A stretch of DNA of 46,800 nucleotides from Candidatus Thermoplasmatota archaeon (GCA_034660695.1 JAYEJS010000020.1:1-46800), one strand, 5' to 3'. Counted from the first letter of the stretch, positions 17,527 through 25,863 are shown. The notes: generated by a model from the letters alone, not told the origin. Translations and numbers: made by a program.

Positions 17527-17905
17527 TGCCGATAAGTTTGAATTTTTTGCATCCGAGAAAAGGAGAAAAGGCAAACCCAAAGATTTTTTATCTGAGCTAG
17601 CAGATAAAATAGATGTAGTCATACTGAAAAATATTCAAAAACAGTTAAAACTTCCAGGTATGTCAAATTGGATCTCGAAGTATTATGGTAGGTTGCTTTC
17701 ATTACTTATGGATGAAGTTCCTCACAATTATGAAAGAGTTTTTCTCGAACCAGAAGAATTAGTCAATAATCTAGAGAAACTAGAAATGATAAAAGAGAAT
17801 CTATCCCTTATCATGATAAGTTGTATAGGCGTGGCGAAAACCCTTAAAATAGATCTTCATAATTCTCTTGTGGAAACATTGAAAAGAATTGAGGGGGATT
17901 GTTAA
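17519..17905 (+). CDS. Unknown helical protein
   Basis: A 128-residue protein predicted to be all helical, rich in Leu, Lys and Glu, with a basic N-terminus (SEKRRKGKPKDFLSELADKI). No family is recognised. The ATG at 17519 is chosen over one at 17510 because GGAGG ends 9 bases before it. This start overlaps the last codons and stop of the Cdc48 N-domain gene, so the two are translationally coupled and are likely to act together. The next gene starts 32 bases after its stop, again with a GGTGG ribosome binding site, in line with one operon. Confidence 0.6.
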   Translation: MNSADKFEFFASEKRRKGKPKDFLSELADKIDVVILKNIQKQLKLPGMSNWISKYYGRLLSLLMDEVPHNYERVFLEPEELVNNLEKLEMIKENLSLIMISCIGVAKTLKIDLHNSLVETLKRIEGDC

Positions 17906-17937
17906 GTTGCTTGGGTTTGATCATATAAGGTGGTATC

Positions 17938-18342
17938 ATGTCGAGAAAAGCAGGTTTAAGTAAAAGGGCAGGGAAGAACTCAGTAAAAGAGGTGTTAGAA
18001 TTAGGTTATTTAGGGGTGAAAATAATGGATGATAATGACAGAAAATTTTTTACAGAAGAAAAGAAAAGAATAATAGGAATTTACAGAGCATGTGAGAAAG
18101 AGCAAGAGAGATTATCCAAAGAAAAGGAGATTAGCCCTGAATTGGACATTGACAGGCTTATAGACAACGAGCATCACAGGATTGGGCTGAAAAACTTTTA
18201 TGGGGCATTTGGCATTAATTCGCACTTTTATAGAGGAGGATATGAAATAAACGACAGGGAATTCATTGAGCAAATAAAGATAGGGCTGGCAAAAGAACTT
18301 GTGGGGATAGTAGAAGAAGAACTTGAGTGGGGAGAAAAATGA
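17938..18342 (+). CDS. Unknown protein overlapping mre11
   Basis: A 134-residue protein. The start is basic (MSRKAGLSKRAGKNSVKE). The centre is charged and helical (EEKKRIIGIYRACEKEQERL), and the end has GLKNFYGAFGINSHFYRGGYEINDREFIEQI followed by an acidic tail. I do not recognise a family; it is not HerA or NurA, the usual neighbours of mre11-rad50. Its TGA stop overlaps the mre11 ATG (ATGA), and GGTGGTATC precedes its own ATG. This coupling makes it a candidate accessory factor for the Mre11-Rad50 complex, which is an inference from context only. Confidence 0.65.
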   Translation: MSRKAGLSKRAGKNSVKEVLELGYLGVKIMDDNDRKFFTEEKKRIIGIYRACEKEQERLSKEKEISPELDIDRLIDNEHHRIGLKNFYGAFGINSHFYRGGYEINDREFIEQIKIGLAKELVGIVEEELEWGEK

Positions 18343-19442
18343 AAATTCTTCATGTGGCTGATACGCACATAGGCTATTCGGCATACCATAAAGTTAATGA
18401 TAACGGGCTTAATCAGCGGGAAGTGGATGTCTATGACGCATTCAAACAATTTGTTGATTATGCAATCGAAAAAAAGCCGGATTTAATCGTCCATTCCGGT
18501 GATTTATTCGATACGGTTCGGCCTACAAACAGGGCTATAACCTTTGCCCTCCAGCAAATCATAAGAATATCCAATGAAGGCATACCCATGGTTATACTGT
18601 CTGGAAATCACGAAACTCCCAAATTGAGAGAGACGGGAAGCGTATTCAGGATTTTCGAGCATCTTGATTGCATATACCCCGTGTATAAAGGGGCATATGA
18701 GAAATATGAATTTGATGATGTTACGGTGCATGCAATACCTCACTGCAGTACTGGAGATGATCTAAAAAGAAATATAGAAAACCTGGAAATAAGCAAAGGC
18801 AGCTTCAATTTGCTTATGATGCATGTTGGTGTGGCTGGCGTAAAAGAATTTCGGACCGGGGATTTCAACGAGCAGGTTATACCAAGCGGATACCTCTCCC
18901 CCGATTTTGATTACATCGCTCTGGGGCACTACCACAAAAAAACGAGGGTTGCAGAGAATGCATATTACTCCGGTTCGACAGAGCATCTCTCGTTCAAGGA
19001 GGCTGATGAAGGGAAGGGATTTTTTGAGATAGATACTGCAGGTAACACGGTAAATTTCATTCCTTTGAAAATCAGGGCCATGCTGGACGTCGGCGTCATC
19101 GATTGTTCTTCCATGACATCTGATGAGATAAGTGATGAAATCGTTGGGCGGCTGAAAAACGTTGGTACGGAAGGAAAGATTTTAAGAATAACCCTGAGGA
19201 GGATAGGCAGGAACGTATACAAAGGGCTAGATTTTCATGCAATCAGAAAAATAGCATCTAATGTAATTCACTTTGAACTTTCATACGAACTTAAAGAAAT
19301 GGAGCAGGAGTTGGTGAGCAAGGGAAGCATCGGCTCTCTTATGGAAGAATGGAAAGATTACATCTCTAATATCGCCATTGATGGCAAAAGAGAGGAGATA
19401 GAGAAAATCGCCCTTAAATATCTCTCAGAGGTGAGCAGTTGA
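18339..19442 (+). CDS. mre11: DNA double-strand break repair nuclease Mre11
   Basis: A 367-residue nuclease that, with Rad50, trims DNA ends before recombination. The metallophosphoesterase motifs are all present: ADTHIG (Asp8, His10), HSGDLFD (Asp55), SGNHE (Asn90, His91), MMHVG (His162) and LGHYH (His197, His199). The capping domain and the C-terminal Rad50-binding helices follow. The start is the ATG at 18339 inside the ATGA overlap with the preceding unknown gene; a longer frame from 18327 has a non-ATG start and is not needed. The end overlaps the rad50 start. The herA and nurA genes commonly found beside mre11-rad50 in archaea are absent here. Confidence 0.95.
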   Translation: MKILHVADTHIGYSAYHKVNDNGLNQREVDVYDAFKQFVDYAIEKKPDLIVHSGDLFDTVRPTNRAITFALQQIIRISNEGIPMVILSGNHETPKLRETGSVFRIFEHLDCIYPVYKGAYEKYEFDDVTVHAIPHCSTGDDLKRNIENLEISKGSFNLLMMHVGVAGVKEFRTGDFNEQVIPSGYLSPDFDYIALGHYHKKTRVAENAYYSGSTEHLSFKEADEGKGFFEIDTAGNTVNFIPLKIRAMLDVGVIDCSSMTSDEISDEIVGRLKNVGTEGKILRITLRRIGRNVYKGLDFHAIRKIASNVIHFELSYELKEMEQELVSKGSIGSLMEEWKDYISNIAIDGKREEIEKIALKYLSEVSS

Positions 19443-21850
19443 AGCTGCATTCGTTAGTGCTCCACAACTACAGAAAATTTAAGCATGCCGAGATAGAATT
19501 TCCGGATGGCATTACGGGAATTATAGGAAACAACGGCTCGGGGAAATCCACCCTGATAGAGGCTGTCGGATGGGCGATATACGGCAATAAAGTTGCCCGC
19601 ACCAATAAGGAAAACATAAAAAGACAGAATGCAAATCCCAGTGAGGAATGCTGGGTTAAACTAACATTCGAGATTGGAAGAGATGTTTATGAAGTCACCA
19701 GAATAATGGGAGGCAGTTCTCTTTTAACAGATGCAAATGTTAAAATTAATGGATTGGTGGCCGCCTCCTCCGCCACGGGCGTCACCCAGCTGCTGGAGAA
19801 AAAAATAGGAATGGATTATGACGCATTTTTTACATCGCTGGTTGCCCGTCAGAAGGAAATAAATGCACTTTCGAGCAAGACCCCCGGGGAGAGGAAAAGG
19901 AGCATGCTGAGAATGCTGAAAATCGATGCCATTGAAGATGCTGTCAGGAAAGTCAGAGAGGATAAAAAGGAAAAGGAAAATGTTGTGGAGGGGATGAGGT
20001 CCGCTCTCAAAGATATCGATGGATTGAAGGAGGGCATGAATGAAGGTAAGGCAAAAAAGGAGGAATTGTCTTCTAGGTTGCATGATGTAGAAAGTGCCAT
20101 TTCATCACTTGAAAGCAAGGCCAGGGGGCTGGAAGTTAGGAGGGATAGGGAAAGGAAAAAGTTTGAGAGGTACAATGGATTGGAGAAGGAAAGGGAATTG
20201 CTTGATGAGAGGATAAAATCAAAGGAAAGGCAGATGGAAGAGAAAGAGAAGGAAAAAAATGAGCTTAAGGAGAAGAAAAGCAGATACGGGCAGATAGAGC
20301 CGCTGGAAAAGGAATACGACAATGTTAAGAAAGAAAAAGAGCGGATGGAAAAAGTGAGGGATAGATATCTTTCCCTAAAGAAATTGAAAGAGGATATGGT
20401 CAACCTTCAAAGCGAGGTTAAGAAACTGGATGATACTATTGCAGAACTTGAAGAAAAATTAAAGGAAAGAAAAAAAATAGCGGATGAACATGAATCGTTA
20501 AAAGCCCAGGAAAAAGCGCTTGCAGAGAAAAAAAGGGAGACAGAAAGTTCGATAAAAATAAAGAATGTTCAGATAAAGGCATCGAATGAAAGAATGGAAG
20601 AGTCAGAAAAAGAAAGAAAAAAAATAGCGGAAAGAGGGCCAGAGAGCAGTTGCCCCACGTGTGGCAGGCTTTTGAAGGACAGATATGAAAAAATACTCGA
20701 AAATTTTGCGAAAAAAGTAGAAATCGAGAAAAAAAAGATAGAAGAATTTATGGCAGAGCGAAACTCTCTCGAAAATAAAATTGTTGAAACTGATGCAGAA
20801 AAAGAAGCATTGAAGGAGAAAACGGAAGAGGTTGAAAAATTGATGGACGAAACGAAAAAAATGGAGCAGAAGTTGATTTATGTTGTTGAAAACAAAAAAG
20901 AAAAGGAGAAAAAAATAGAAGATAATAAAAATAAAATTGACGGAATGGGCGAGATAGAATTCGATGAGAAGGCGTATGAAGAGCATGGAAAAAAGGTTGG
21001 GAAACTGCTGCCGATAAAGGAGGAGATAATCGTTTTGAGAAGCGAAATTAAAAAGCTGCCGGATGTGGAAAAGCATATTTCTCAATTAAGGGAGGATATA
21101 GATGTGCTGGATAAAAGAAGGAGCGATATATATCATGAAATCGAAGAACTGGACTTCGACAAACAAAAGTATGAAATCATCGAGAAAAAATACGAAGAAA
21201 AAAGAAACGAATTGCAGAAAATGCGGGAGGAAAGAATACACATCGCCGGGAAAATTGGTCAGATAAACTCGGAACTTGAAAGAATTGCAAGGGAAATAAA
21301 TGAGCAGAAAGAAATGGAAAATAAAATAAAGGAATTGAGAAAGGAAATACAGCAGTTGGACATGCTTGCAGGTGACCGCGACACGGGTCTTCTCAATGAT
21401 TTCAGGAGGTATCTCATATCAAAAATTGGGCCCACGCTTTCGTATTATGCTTCCAATTTCTTTAACGTGTTTACCGCCGGAAAGTACAGCCAGATAGAAG
21501 TGGATGACAACTACGACATATACATCTACGACGATGGGGAAAAATTTGGTGTAAATCGCTTTTCAGGGGGGGAAGAAGACTTGGCAAATTTATCTTTACG
21601 CCTTGCCATTTCTCAGGTTATAGCACAGCGTTCCGGCAATCTTGAATTCAATTTCATAGTACTCGACGAAATTTTTGGTTCCCAGGATAATGAGAGGCGA
21701 ACCAATGTTTTGAGTACTCTGGGAGAGTTATCACATCAATTCCAGCAGGTTATACTCATCACGCACATAGAGGAAATAAAAGATGCCATGCAATATGTGA
21801 TAAGAACCTTTGAGGATGAGGAAGGCGTATCTCACATAAGGATTGAGTGA
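19439..21850 (+). CDS. rad50: DNA double-strand break repair ATPase Rad50
   Basis: An 803-residue SMC-like ATPase. Walker A is GNNGSGKST at residues 30-38. Two long coiled coils flank the zinc hook CPTC at about residues 405-408. The ABC signature FSGGEEDLANLSLRLA lies near residue 707, and Walker B with D-loop IVLDEIFGSQD near 738. It is slightly shorter than the usual 850-900 residues, with shorter coiled coils. The start codon is TTG at 19439, in the TTGA overlap with the mre11 stop; GAGGTGA upstream is its ribosome binding site, and the protein start MKLHSLVLHNYRKF is the family norm. It forms the Mre11-Rad50 complex with the preceding gene. Confidence 0.95.
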   Translation: MKLHSLVLHNYRKFKHAEIEFPDGITGIIGNNGSGKSTLIEAVGWAIYGNKVARTNKENIKRQNANPSEECWVKLTFEIGRDVYEVTRIMGGSSLLTDANVKINGLVAASSATGVTQLLEKKIGMDYDAFFTSLVARQKEINALSSKTPGERKRSMLRMLKIDAIEDAVRKVREDKKEKENVVEGMRSALKDIDGLKEGMNEGKAKKEELSSRLHDVESAISSLESKARGLEVRRDRERKKFERYNGLEKERELLDERIKSKERQMEEKEKEKNELKEKKSRYGQIEPLEKEYDNVKKEKERMEKVRDRYLSLKKLKEDMVNLQSEVKKLDDTIAELEEKLKERKKIADEHESLKAQEKALAEKKRETESSIKIKNVQIKASNERMEESEKERKKIAERGPESSCPTCGRLLKDRYEKILENFAKKVEIEKKKIEEFMAERNSLENKIVETDAEKEALKEKTEEVEKLMDETKKMEQKLIYVVENKKEKEKKIEDNKNKIDGMGEIEFDEKAYEEHGKKVGKLLPIKEEIIVLRSEIKKLPDVEKHISQLREDIDVLDKRRSDIYHEIEELDFDKQKYEIIEKKYEEKRNELQKMREERIHIAGKIGQINSELERIAREINEQKEMENKIKELRKEIQQLDMLAGDRDTGLLNDFRRYLISKIGPTLSYYASNFFNVFTAGKYSQIEVDDNYDIYIYDDGEKFGVNRFSGGEEDLANLSLRLAISQVIAQRSGNLEFNFIVLDEIFGSQDNERRTNVLSTLGELSHQFQQVILITHIEEIKDAMQYVIRTFEDEEGVSHIRIE

Positions 21851-21896
21851 AAAAGGCGAGAGCAAAATATTAAATCTGTTTCTTCATACGACTATG

Positions 21897-22008
21897 GGGC
21901 CGGTAGATCAGAGGAAGATCACTTGCTTCGCAAGCAAGAGGCCACGGGTTCAAAGAAGGGATTGCACTTAGAAAGGCTGCAATCTCTTTGAACATCCCGT
22001 CCGGTCCA
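21897..22008 (+). tRNA. tRNA-Ala (CGC) with a 40-nt intron in the T loop
   Basis: Acceptor strands GGGCCGG (21897-21903) and CCGGTCC (22001-22007) pair with the G3-U70 wobble that identifies alanine tRNAs, followed by discriminator A. The D arm is GATC/GATC. The anticodon stem CTTGC/GCAAG encloses TTCGCAA with anticodon CGC at 21929-21931. The T stem ACGGG/CCCGT is split: after TTCAAA the sequence runs into an insert and resumes with T at 21995. Removing 21955-21994 gives the loop TTCAAAT and a normal 72-base tRNA. CCA is not encoded. An AAAATATTAAA box about 25-30 bases upstream fits a promoter. There is no intron at the common 37/38 site. Confidence 0.93.
21955..21994 (+). other. Archaeal tRNA intron at position 59/60 with bulge-helix-bulge
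   Basis: The exon-intron junctions form a textbook bulge-helix-bulge. The 4-base central helix is TTCA (21949-21952) with TGAA (21989-21992). The 3-base bulges are AAG (21953-21955) and CAT (21993-21995), each cut after its second base. The intron itself folds into an 11-bp inner helix, 21956-21966 with 21978-21988, containing one G-U pair and an 11-base loop. The outer helix is the T stem. Splicing by the archaeal tRNA endonuclease is inferred from this fit. Confidence 0.88.
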
Positions 22009-22104
22009 TATTTTGTATTATCGGATATTCTTCAAATCCTATCTGACTGTGATTTTTGGGTTAGATATTTTTATAAATAATGTTTTGTTATATACTGTAT
22101 TGGG

Positions 22105-22551
22105 GTGAAAATGCATAATGGGAGGTTTGTAAAAAATGTATTGGTTGGTTGCACCATCTGCATTCTACTCGGAGGAATTGTTTATGTGATAGCACAGCCA
22201 ATTACAGCAGAAAATATTTCAGGTCCACCATGGTTTATGATATGGAAACCAAATCACTCTCTATATATCGCTAATAGACAGGTTTTGCCCCTTCCGATAA
22301 ATATCTCCATTATAATAGGAAAGATAACATGTAAAGCATCAGCAACATGGAATGGAGATGGGAGCATTAACTATGTAGAATGGAGATTAGACGGTAAAGT
22401 AGTCAAAATATGTAATAAAACAGAAAATTATTCCTATGTATGGGAATGGTATGAAAAAGCAACGGGCTATCATATAGTTGAGGCGACTGCATATTTTGTT
22501 AATGGAAGCGTAGTTTCTGATGAAGAAAAAGTATTGATATATAATCTCTAA
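22105..22551 (+). CDS. Small secreted protein with Ig-like fold
   Basis: A 148-residue exported protein. The N-terminal helix (VLVGCTICILLGGIVYVIA) is a signal peptide or anchor. The rest is beta-rich, with the run KITCKASATWNGDGSINYVEWRLDGK and later YHIVEATAYFVNG, the strand pattern of bacterial Ig-like domains such as those in the kelch/PKD protein at the left end of the window. The frame can start with GTG at 22105 or ATG at 22111; GGGGTGA overlaps this region and does not decide between them. TTTTTATAAATAATG upstream is a likely promoter. The role is unknown. Confidence 0.6.
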   Translation: MKMHNGRFVKNVLVGCTICILLGGIVYVIAQPITAENISGPPWFMIWKPNHSLYIANRQVLPLPINISIIIGKITCKASATWNGDGSINYVEWRLDGKVVKICNKTENYSYVWEWYEKATGYHIVEATAYFVNGSVVSDEEKVLIYNL

Positions 22552-22703
22552 TTCACTCTTCGCTAGTATTAAAACATAGACGACAAACAGGCCAACATTG
22601 AGGACGGATCGTGTTTCTAGTGGTACGAAAATCTATTGGGCCAATGGCTAAATGGCGTAGAGATGGTCACATAAGCAAACTTTAGTCCTCCTTGGGGGTA
22701 AGA
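22552..22703. other. Intergenic region with no recognisable gene
   Basis: This stretch lies between the small secreted-protein gene and the promoter of the propeller gene. Its base composition is more balanced than other gaps, and short open frames run through it on the plus strand, but none has a ribosome binding site or recognisable product. It may be decayed coding sequence. I see no repeat or stable hairpin. Confidence 0.3.
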
Positions 22704-22711
22704 TTTATAAA
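22704..22711 (+). promoter_or_regulatory. TATA box of the amber-interrupted propeller gene
   Basis: TTTATAAA lies in a suitable context, and a start point about 26 bases downstream falls near 22733, five bases before the ATG at 22738. This spacing supports 22738 rather than 22906 as the original translation start, and so places the signal peptide and the propeller in one gene. Confidence 0.55.
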
Positions 22712-22737
22712 GAAAAATGTAATATTATTTTTTTAGG

Positions 22738-24261
22738 ATGATAAAAATACAAAAAATAGGAAGTAAGACATTGGCATGTTTGTCGACAGTGATGCTTTTT
22801 TTGATGCCATTATCAGTAGATAAAGGAAATCTTGAAGAAATCAAAGTATAGGATATTTTCCATGGAAATAATAGTGAGTGGAATAAGACCTTCGGCGGAG
22901 GAGGAATGGACAATGGCTATTCTGTCTGGCAGACCAATGATGGCGGCTACATTATCGGAGGACGTACGGATTCATTTAGTAATGAAACAGATTTTGATAT
23001 GTGGCTTATTAAAACAGATGGGAATGGTAACGAACAATGGAATAAAACCTTTGGTGGGGTAGAGAGGGAAAAATGTCGTTGCGTAAGGCAAACTACCGAT
23101 CATGGATACATTCTGGCAGGATCAAGATACATTATAGAAGAAGATGCGCATGCATGGGTGGTTAAAACCGATAAGAATGGAAGGGAGGAGTGGAATAGAA
23201 CCTATGGAAATTGGAGCAGTGGGAATTGCATTCAGCAAACAAATGATGGTGGCTATATTATTGTAGGAAATGTCTGTGGGCAGAAGTATGAGGATAGCGA
23301 TATTTTGCTTGTGAAAACCGATGAATATGGTAATGAAGAATGGAATAAGACTTTTGGAAGAAATAAATATGAGGGAGGTGCGACGGTTCAGCAGACCGAT
23401 GACGGCGGTTATATAATAGGAGGAGATACTAACTGTCTTGAATGTTACCCTAATGCACTTCTTATAAAAACTGATGAATATGGTAATGAAGAATGGAATA
23501 AGACTTTTGGAGGAACGCTCTCCTCCGTTCAGCAAACCAAGGATAGCGGATATGTTATAGGAGGAAGTATCAGAAAATGGAACAGATGGCTATGCTACAC
23601 TCATCCAGATATCTGGATGATAAAAACAGATTCCATGGGAAATGTGGAATGGGAAAGGAGTTTTGGTACCGGCCGCCATGAGGCGGGGGAATATGCACAA
23701 CAGACCTCAGATGGGGGATTTATAGTTGTAGGGGAAACCTATCACGTGAGGTCATTTGTAGGCTATAATGGTGATGATGAGTTTGACATCTGGTTGATAA
23801 AAATTGATGATAACGGCAATGAAGAGTGGATTAAAAAACTGGGAGAAAAAGAAAACTATGAATATACCTCCGAAGTACATCAAACTTTTGACGGAGCATA
23901 CATCATCGTTGGAGGAATATATCCTTGGGGTACAAGGGACTGTGATGTCTGGCTGATTAAAACAGCGGAGCCAACCATAAAAATAGAGTTAACTGGCAGT
24001 GGTTTGGGTGTATCGGCACTTATCAAAAATACCGGGAAAGAAGATTTACACGACATAAACTGGTCGATTTATGTAGAAGGCATAGTGTTCACTGGTGGAT
24101 ATACGCACGGAGTCATTCCCTTATTGCCCGCGGGAGGTCAAACAACTGTTAGTAGTGGCATCGTGCTTGGTGTTGGCCCAATAACGATTAAAATAACTGC
24201 GGAAGAAGTAGCGTTGATTTTGAATTTCCTCCTACTTGCCTATCTTATGCTGCCCATGTAA
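22738..24261 (+). pseudogene. Secreted seven-bladed propeller gene interrupted by an in-frame TAG
   Basis: Reading from the ATG at 22738, codons 1-37 encode a signal-peptide-like start (TLACLSTVMLFLMPLSV). Codon 38 is TAG (22849-22851), and the same frame then continues open to 24261. Just after the TAG comes EWNKTFGGGG, the first strand of the first blade, so the repeats begin upstream of the only long ORF start (22906). About seven repeats follow, each near 50 residues and built from WNKTFGG, QTNDGGYIIGG and DxWLIKTDxxGNE. A CARDB/Ig-like domain and a hydrophobic end follow (about the last 100 residues). Nonsense mutation, sequencing error or readthrough are all possible. The remainder is intact, so decay, if real, is recent. 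Confidence 0.7.
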
Positions 24262-24330
24262 AGCAGATCCAAACAAACTCTAAATTCACATCTGATAGTA
24301 TAGTTATTGTATATGTACCTTTAATAATGC

Positions 24331-24560
24331 AAAGAGACAAATCTCAAAATCTCTCTCGAAAAACTTATGACTTACCTAATGGATGAAAATGCTTCATATG
24401 AACCAGAGCAGTTTCCCGGACTTATATTTAAAGATGGGAGAGCCAGTTTTCTACTTTTCCATAGCGGAAAGATGATCCTACAGGGGCTAAAACTTTAGAT
24501 GACGCTAAAAAACACCTTAGGACATTTAAAGACAAGATTGAAAAATACAATTTGAAGTAA
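24331..24560 (+). pseudogene. Frameshifted C-terminal half of a TATA-binding protein gene
   Basis: The plus-strand frame at 24340 reads NLKISLEKLMTYL, then SYEPEQFPGLIFK and FLLFHSGKMIL. This is the repeat signature of archaeal TBP (YEPEQFPGL followed by the FxSGK strand). The frame hits TAG at 24496, but one base over (from 24483) it continues GAKTLDDAKKHLRTFKDKIEK and stops at 24558-24560. GAK-x6-A is how TBP repeats continue, so one base is missing near 24481-24483. Only one of the two TBP repeats is present, and no start or promoter for the other is seen. It is a relic of a duplicated or transferred TBP gene; the functional copy must lie elsewhere. Confidence 0.75.
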
Positions 24561-24782
24561 GAAATATAGAAAATGTATGGGATTGTTTAAAGCAACTGCA
24601 AACTATCTATGCTATTTAATCAGGATATTCCGCCGAATATTTTTTAGAAAGGAATTGCCGGATTAACGGGAACGGCTTCATTCAAATTTTAATCAGATGA
24701 TTAGCAAGTAAACTGTGATATAAAAATGCAAATAATGCAAATGATTTTAAGACAGCAAACCATTTATAAACGGTTAAAATGA
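24561..24782. other. Intergenic region after the TBP relic
   Basis: No gene or stable structure is seen. An ATTTATAAACGG box at about 24762-24773 is a likely promoter for the next gene. Part of the region may also be decayed sequence linked to the TBP relic. Confidence 0.4.
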
Positions 24783-25463
24783 ATGACAAGAAAAAAAATA
24801 CCTGTTTTGGGCATGGAGGAAAAGACCTATGGAATGATATGGGGCACGGTAGCGATTGTTTTAGGACTGGTCATACTTCTATTTGTCTTCTCCCAAGCGT
24901 ACGAAATTGTACAGAATCCCTCGGAGAAACTCGATGAATGGGTACCAAAGGAGATAGAAGGCCCAACTGCATCATTTAGTTGGGTATCTCATGACACCTC
25001 TGTTACCTTCAATGATGATTCTAAGGAGGGAGACGGAAAGATAACGAGTTGGCACTGGGATTTTGATGACAGCTCCTCTAGTAATGAGAGAAACCCCCGT
25101 CATGATTATTCCGACTATGGAGAATATACCGTATCTCTAGAAGTTGAGGATGAGAACGGCAAGAGCAGCAGTGTAGATACAATTATGCATTTGGAGGAGG
25201 GTTCCAACAATGGCCATACCGAAGAGGGTTTTCCTTTTGACCTGGGCATTATTGGCAATGTACTCGAAAGGTTTGTCATTGTAGGTCTTTTGACAGGTCT
25301 CTTTGCTGTTTTGGTCATGATTGGTGGGAGAATCACCATGGCCGGTGTTCATCTCCTGAGACCAATGCCAAAGACCTTCAAAGTTAAAGTGAAACCCAGG
25401 GATATGGAGGTTGAGATTCCGAGCAAACAGATAGAAGAAAATCAACCAGAAAAACAAACATAA
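24783..25463 (+). CDS. Two-helix membrane protein with a PKD ectodomain
   Basis: A 226-residue protein. A membrane helix at about residues 17-38 (IWGTVAIVLGLVILLFVF) leads to one PKD domain at about 58-140 with the core SWHWDFDDSSSSNERNPRHDY, where the usual FGDG is FDDS. A second membrane helix at about 162-185 is followed by a 40-residue charged cytoplasmic tail (FKVKVKPRDMEVEIPSKQ). Both ends are therefore inside and the PKD domain outside. The binding partner is unknown. The ATG at 24783 is the in-frame choice; an overlapping ATG at 24779 is in another frame. An ATTTATAAA box lies a short way upstream, so the leader is short. Confidence 0.75.
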   Translation: MTRKKIPVLGMEEKTYGMIWGTVAIVLGLVILLFVFSQAYEIVQNPSEKLDEWVPKEIEGPTASFSWVSHDTSVTFNDDSKEGDGKITSWHWDFDDSSSSNERNPRHDYSDYGEYTVSLEVEDENGKSSSVDTIMHLEEGSNNGHTEEGFPFDLGIIGNVLERFVIVGLLTGLFAVLVMIGGRITMAGVHLLRPMPKTFKVKVKPRDMEVEIPSKQIEENQPEKQT

Positions 25464-25863
25464 GAAAGATAAAAAATTACGATATTGGAGTTGGTCTTAT
25501 CTGGAAGAAGGATTTGCTGGGCTTATGGGAATGAATTTATTTTAAATCCTAGAATCCGAGTCTTACTCAAATTCCCAGCCAACATTTATATGAGGATATA
25601 GCGCCTACGAAATCTCAAAATAAACAGAATACCACCAACTATAAATATCATGAGGGGCTATAGGGACGACGACATGTAATTTAATTTTAAGGGGCATGGA
25701 TGGATTTACTTGATTTGTTTGGTTTGCTCTTTTTTGTTAATTGCTGTTGATACAAAGTAAACAAACAAAGGTAAAAAAATGAAAAAAGAAACAATTACAA
25801 AATCATGCAATATATATCATAGATGTATAAGAAGTACATGTAAACAGATTTTGGAGGCATAAT
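25464..25863. other. 400-base intergenic region upstream of the DEAD-box helicase
   Basis: No standard gene is supported. A CAATATATAT box at about 25808-25817 can place transcription start near 25840, and GGAGG at 25853-25857 is the helicase ribosome binding site. A 27-codon open frame (25779-25862) ends one base before the helicase ATG and contains three Cys and one His; it may be a leader peptide or chance. The part 25464-25770 shows nothing recognisable. Confidence 0.4.

Noticed and set aside
20603-21085. Minus-strand open frame inside rad50 with a Phe/Leu-rich product
   Set aside because: It is the complement of the Lys/Glu-rich coiled coil; low-complexity shadow.
16112-21850. The block as a known anti-phage system containing SMC-like ATPase and nuclease
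   Set aside because: Mre11 and Rad50 have all housekeeping motifs, including the zinc hook, and no defence effector domain is seen; repair is the simpler reading.
22552-22703. A decayed transposase or toxin gene between two secreted-protein genes
   Set aside because: Short frames could not be linked to any family, and there are no inverted repeats.
22738-24261. Pyrrolysine readthrough as the main explanation for the in-frame TAG
   Set aside because: TAG ends several ordinary genes in the window (for example the transaldolase, the Cdc48 N-domain gene, the epimerase and HPS-RraA), so it is a normal stop; no pyl gene is visible. Left only as a possibility.
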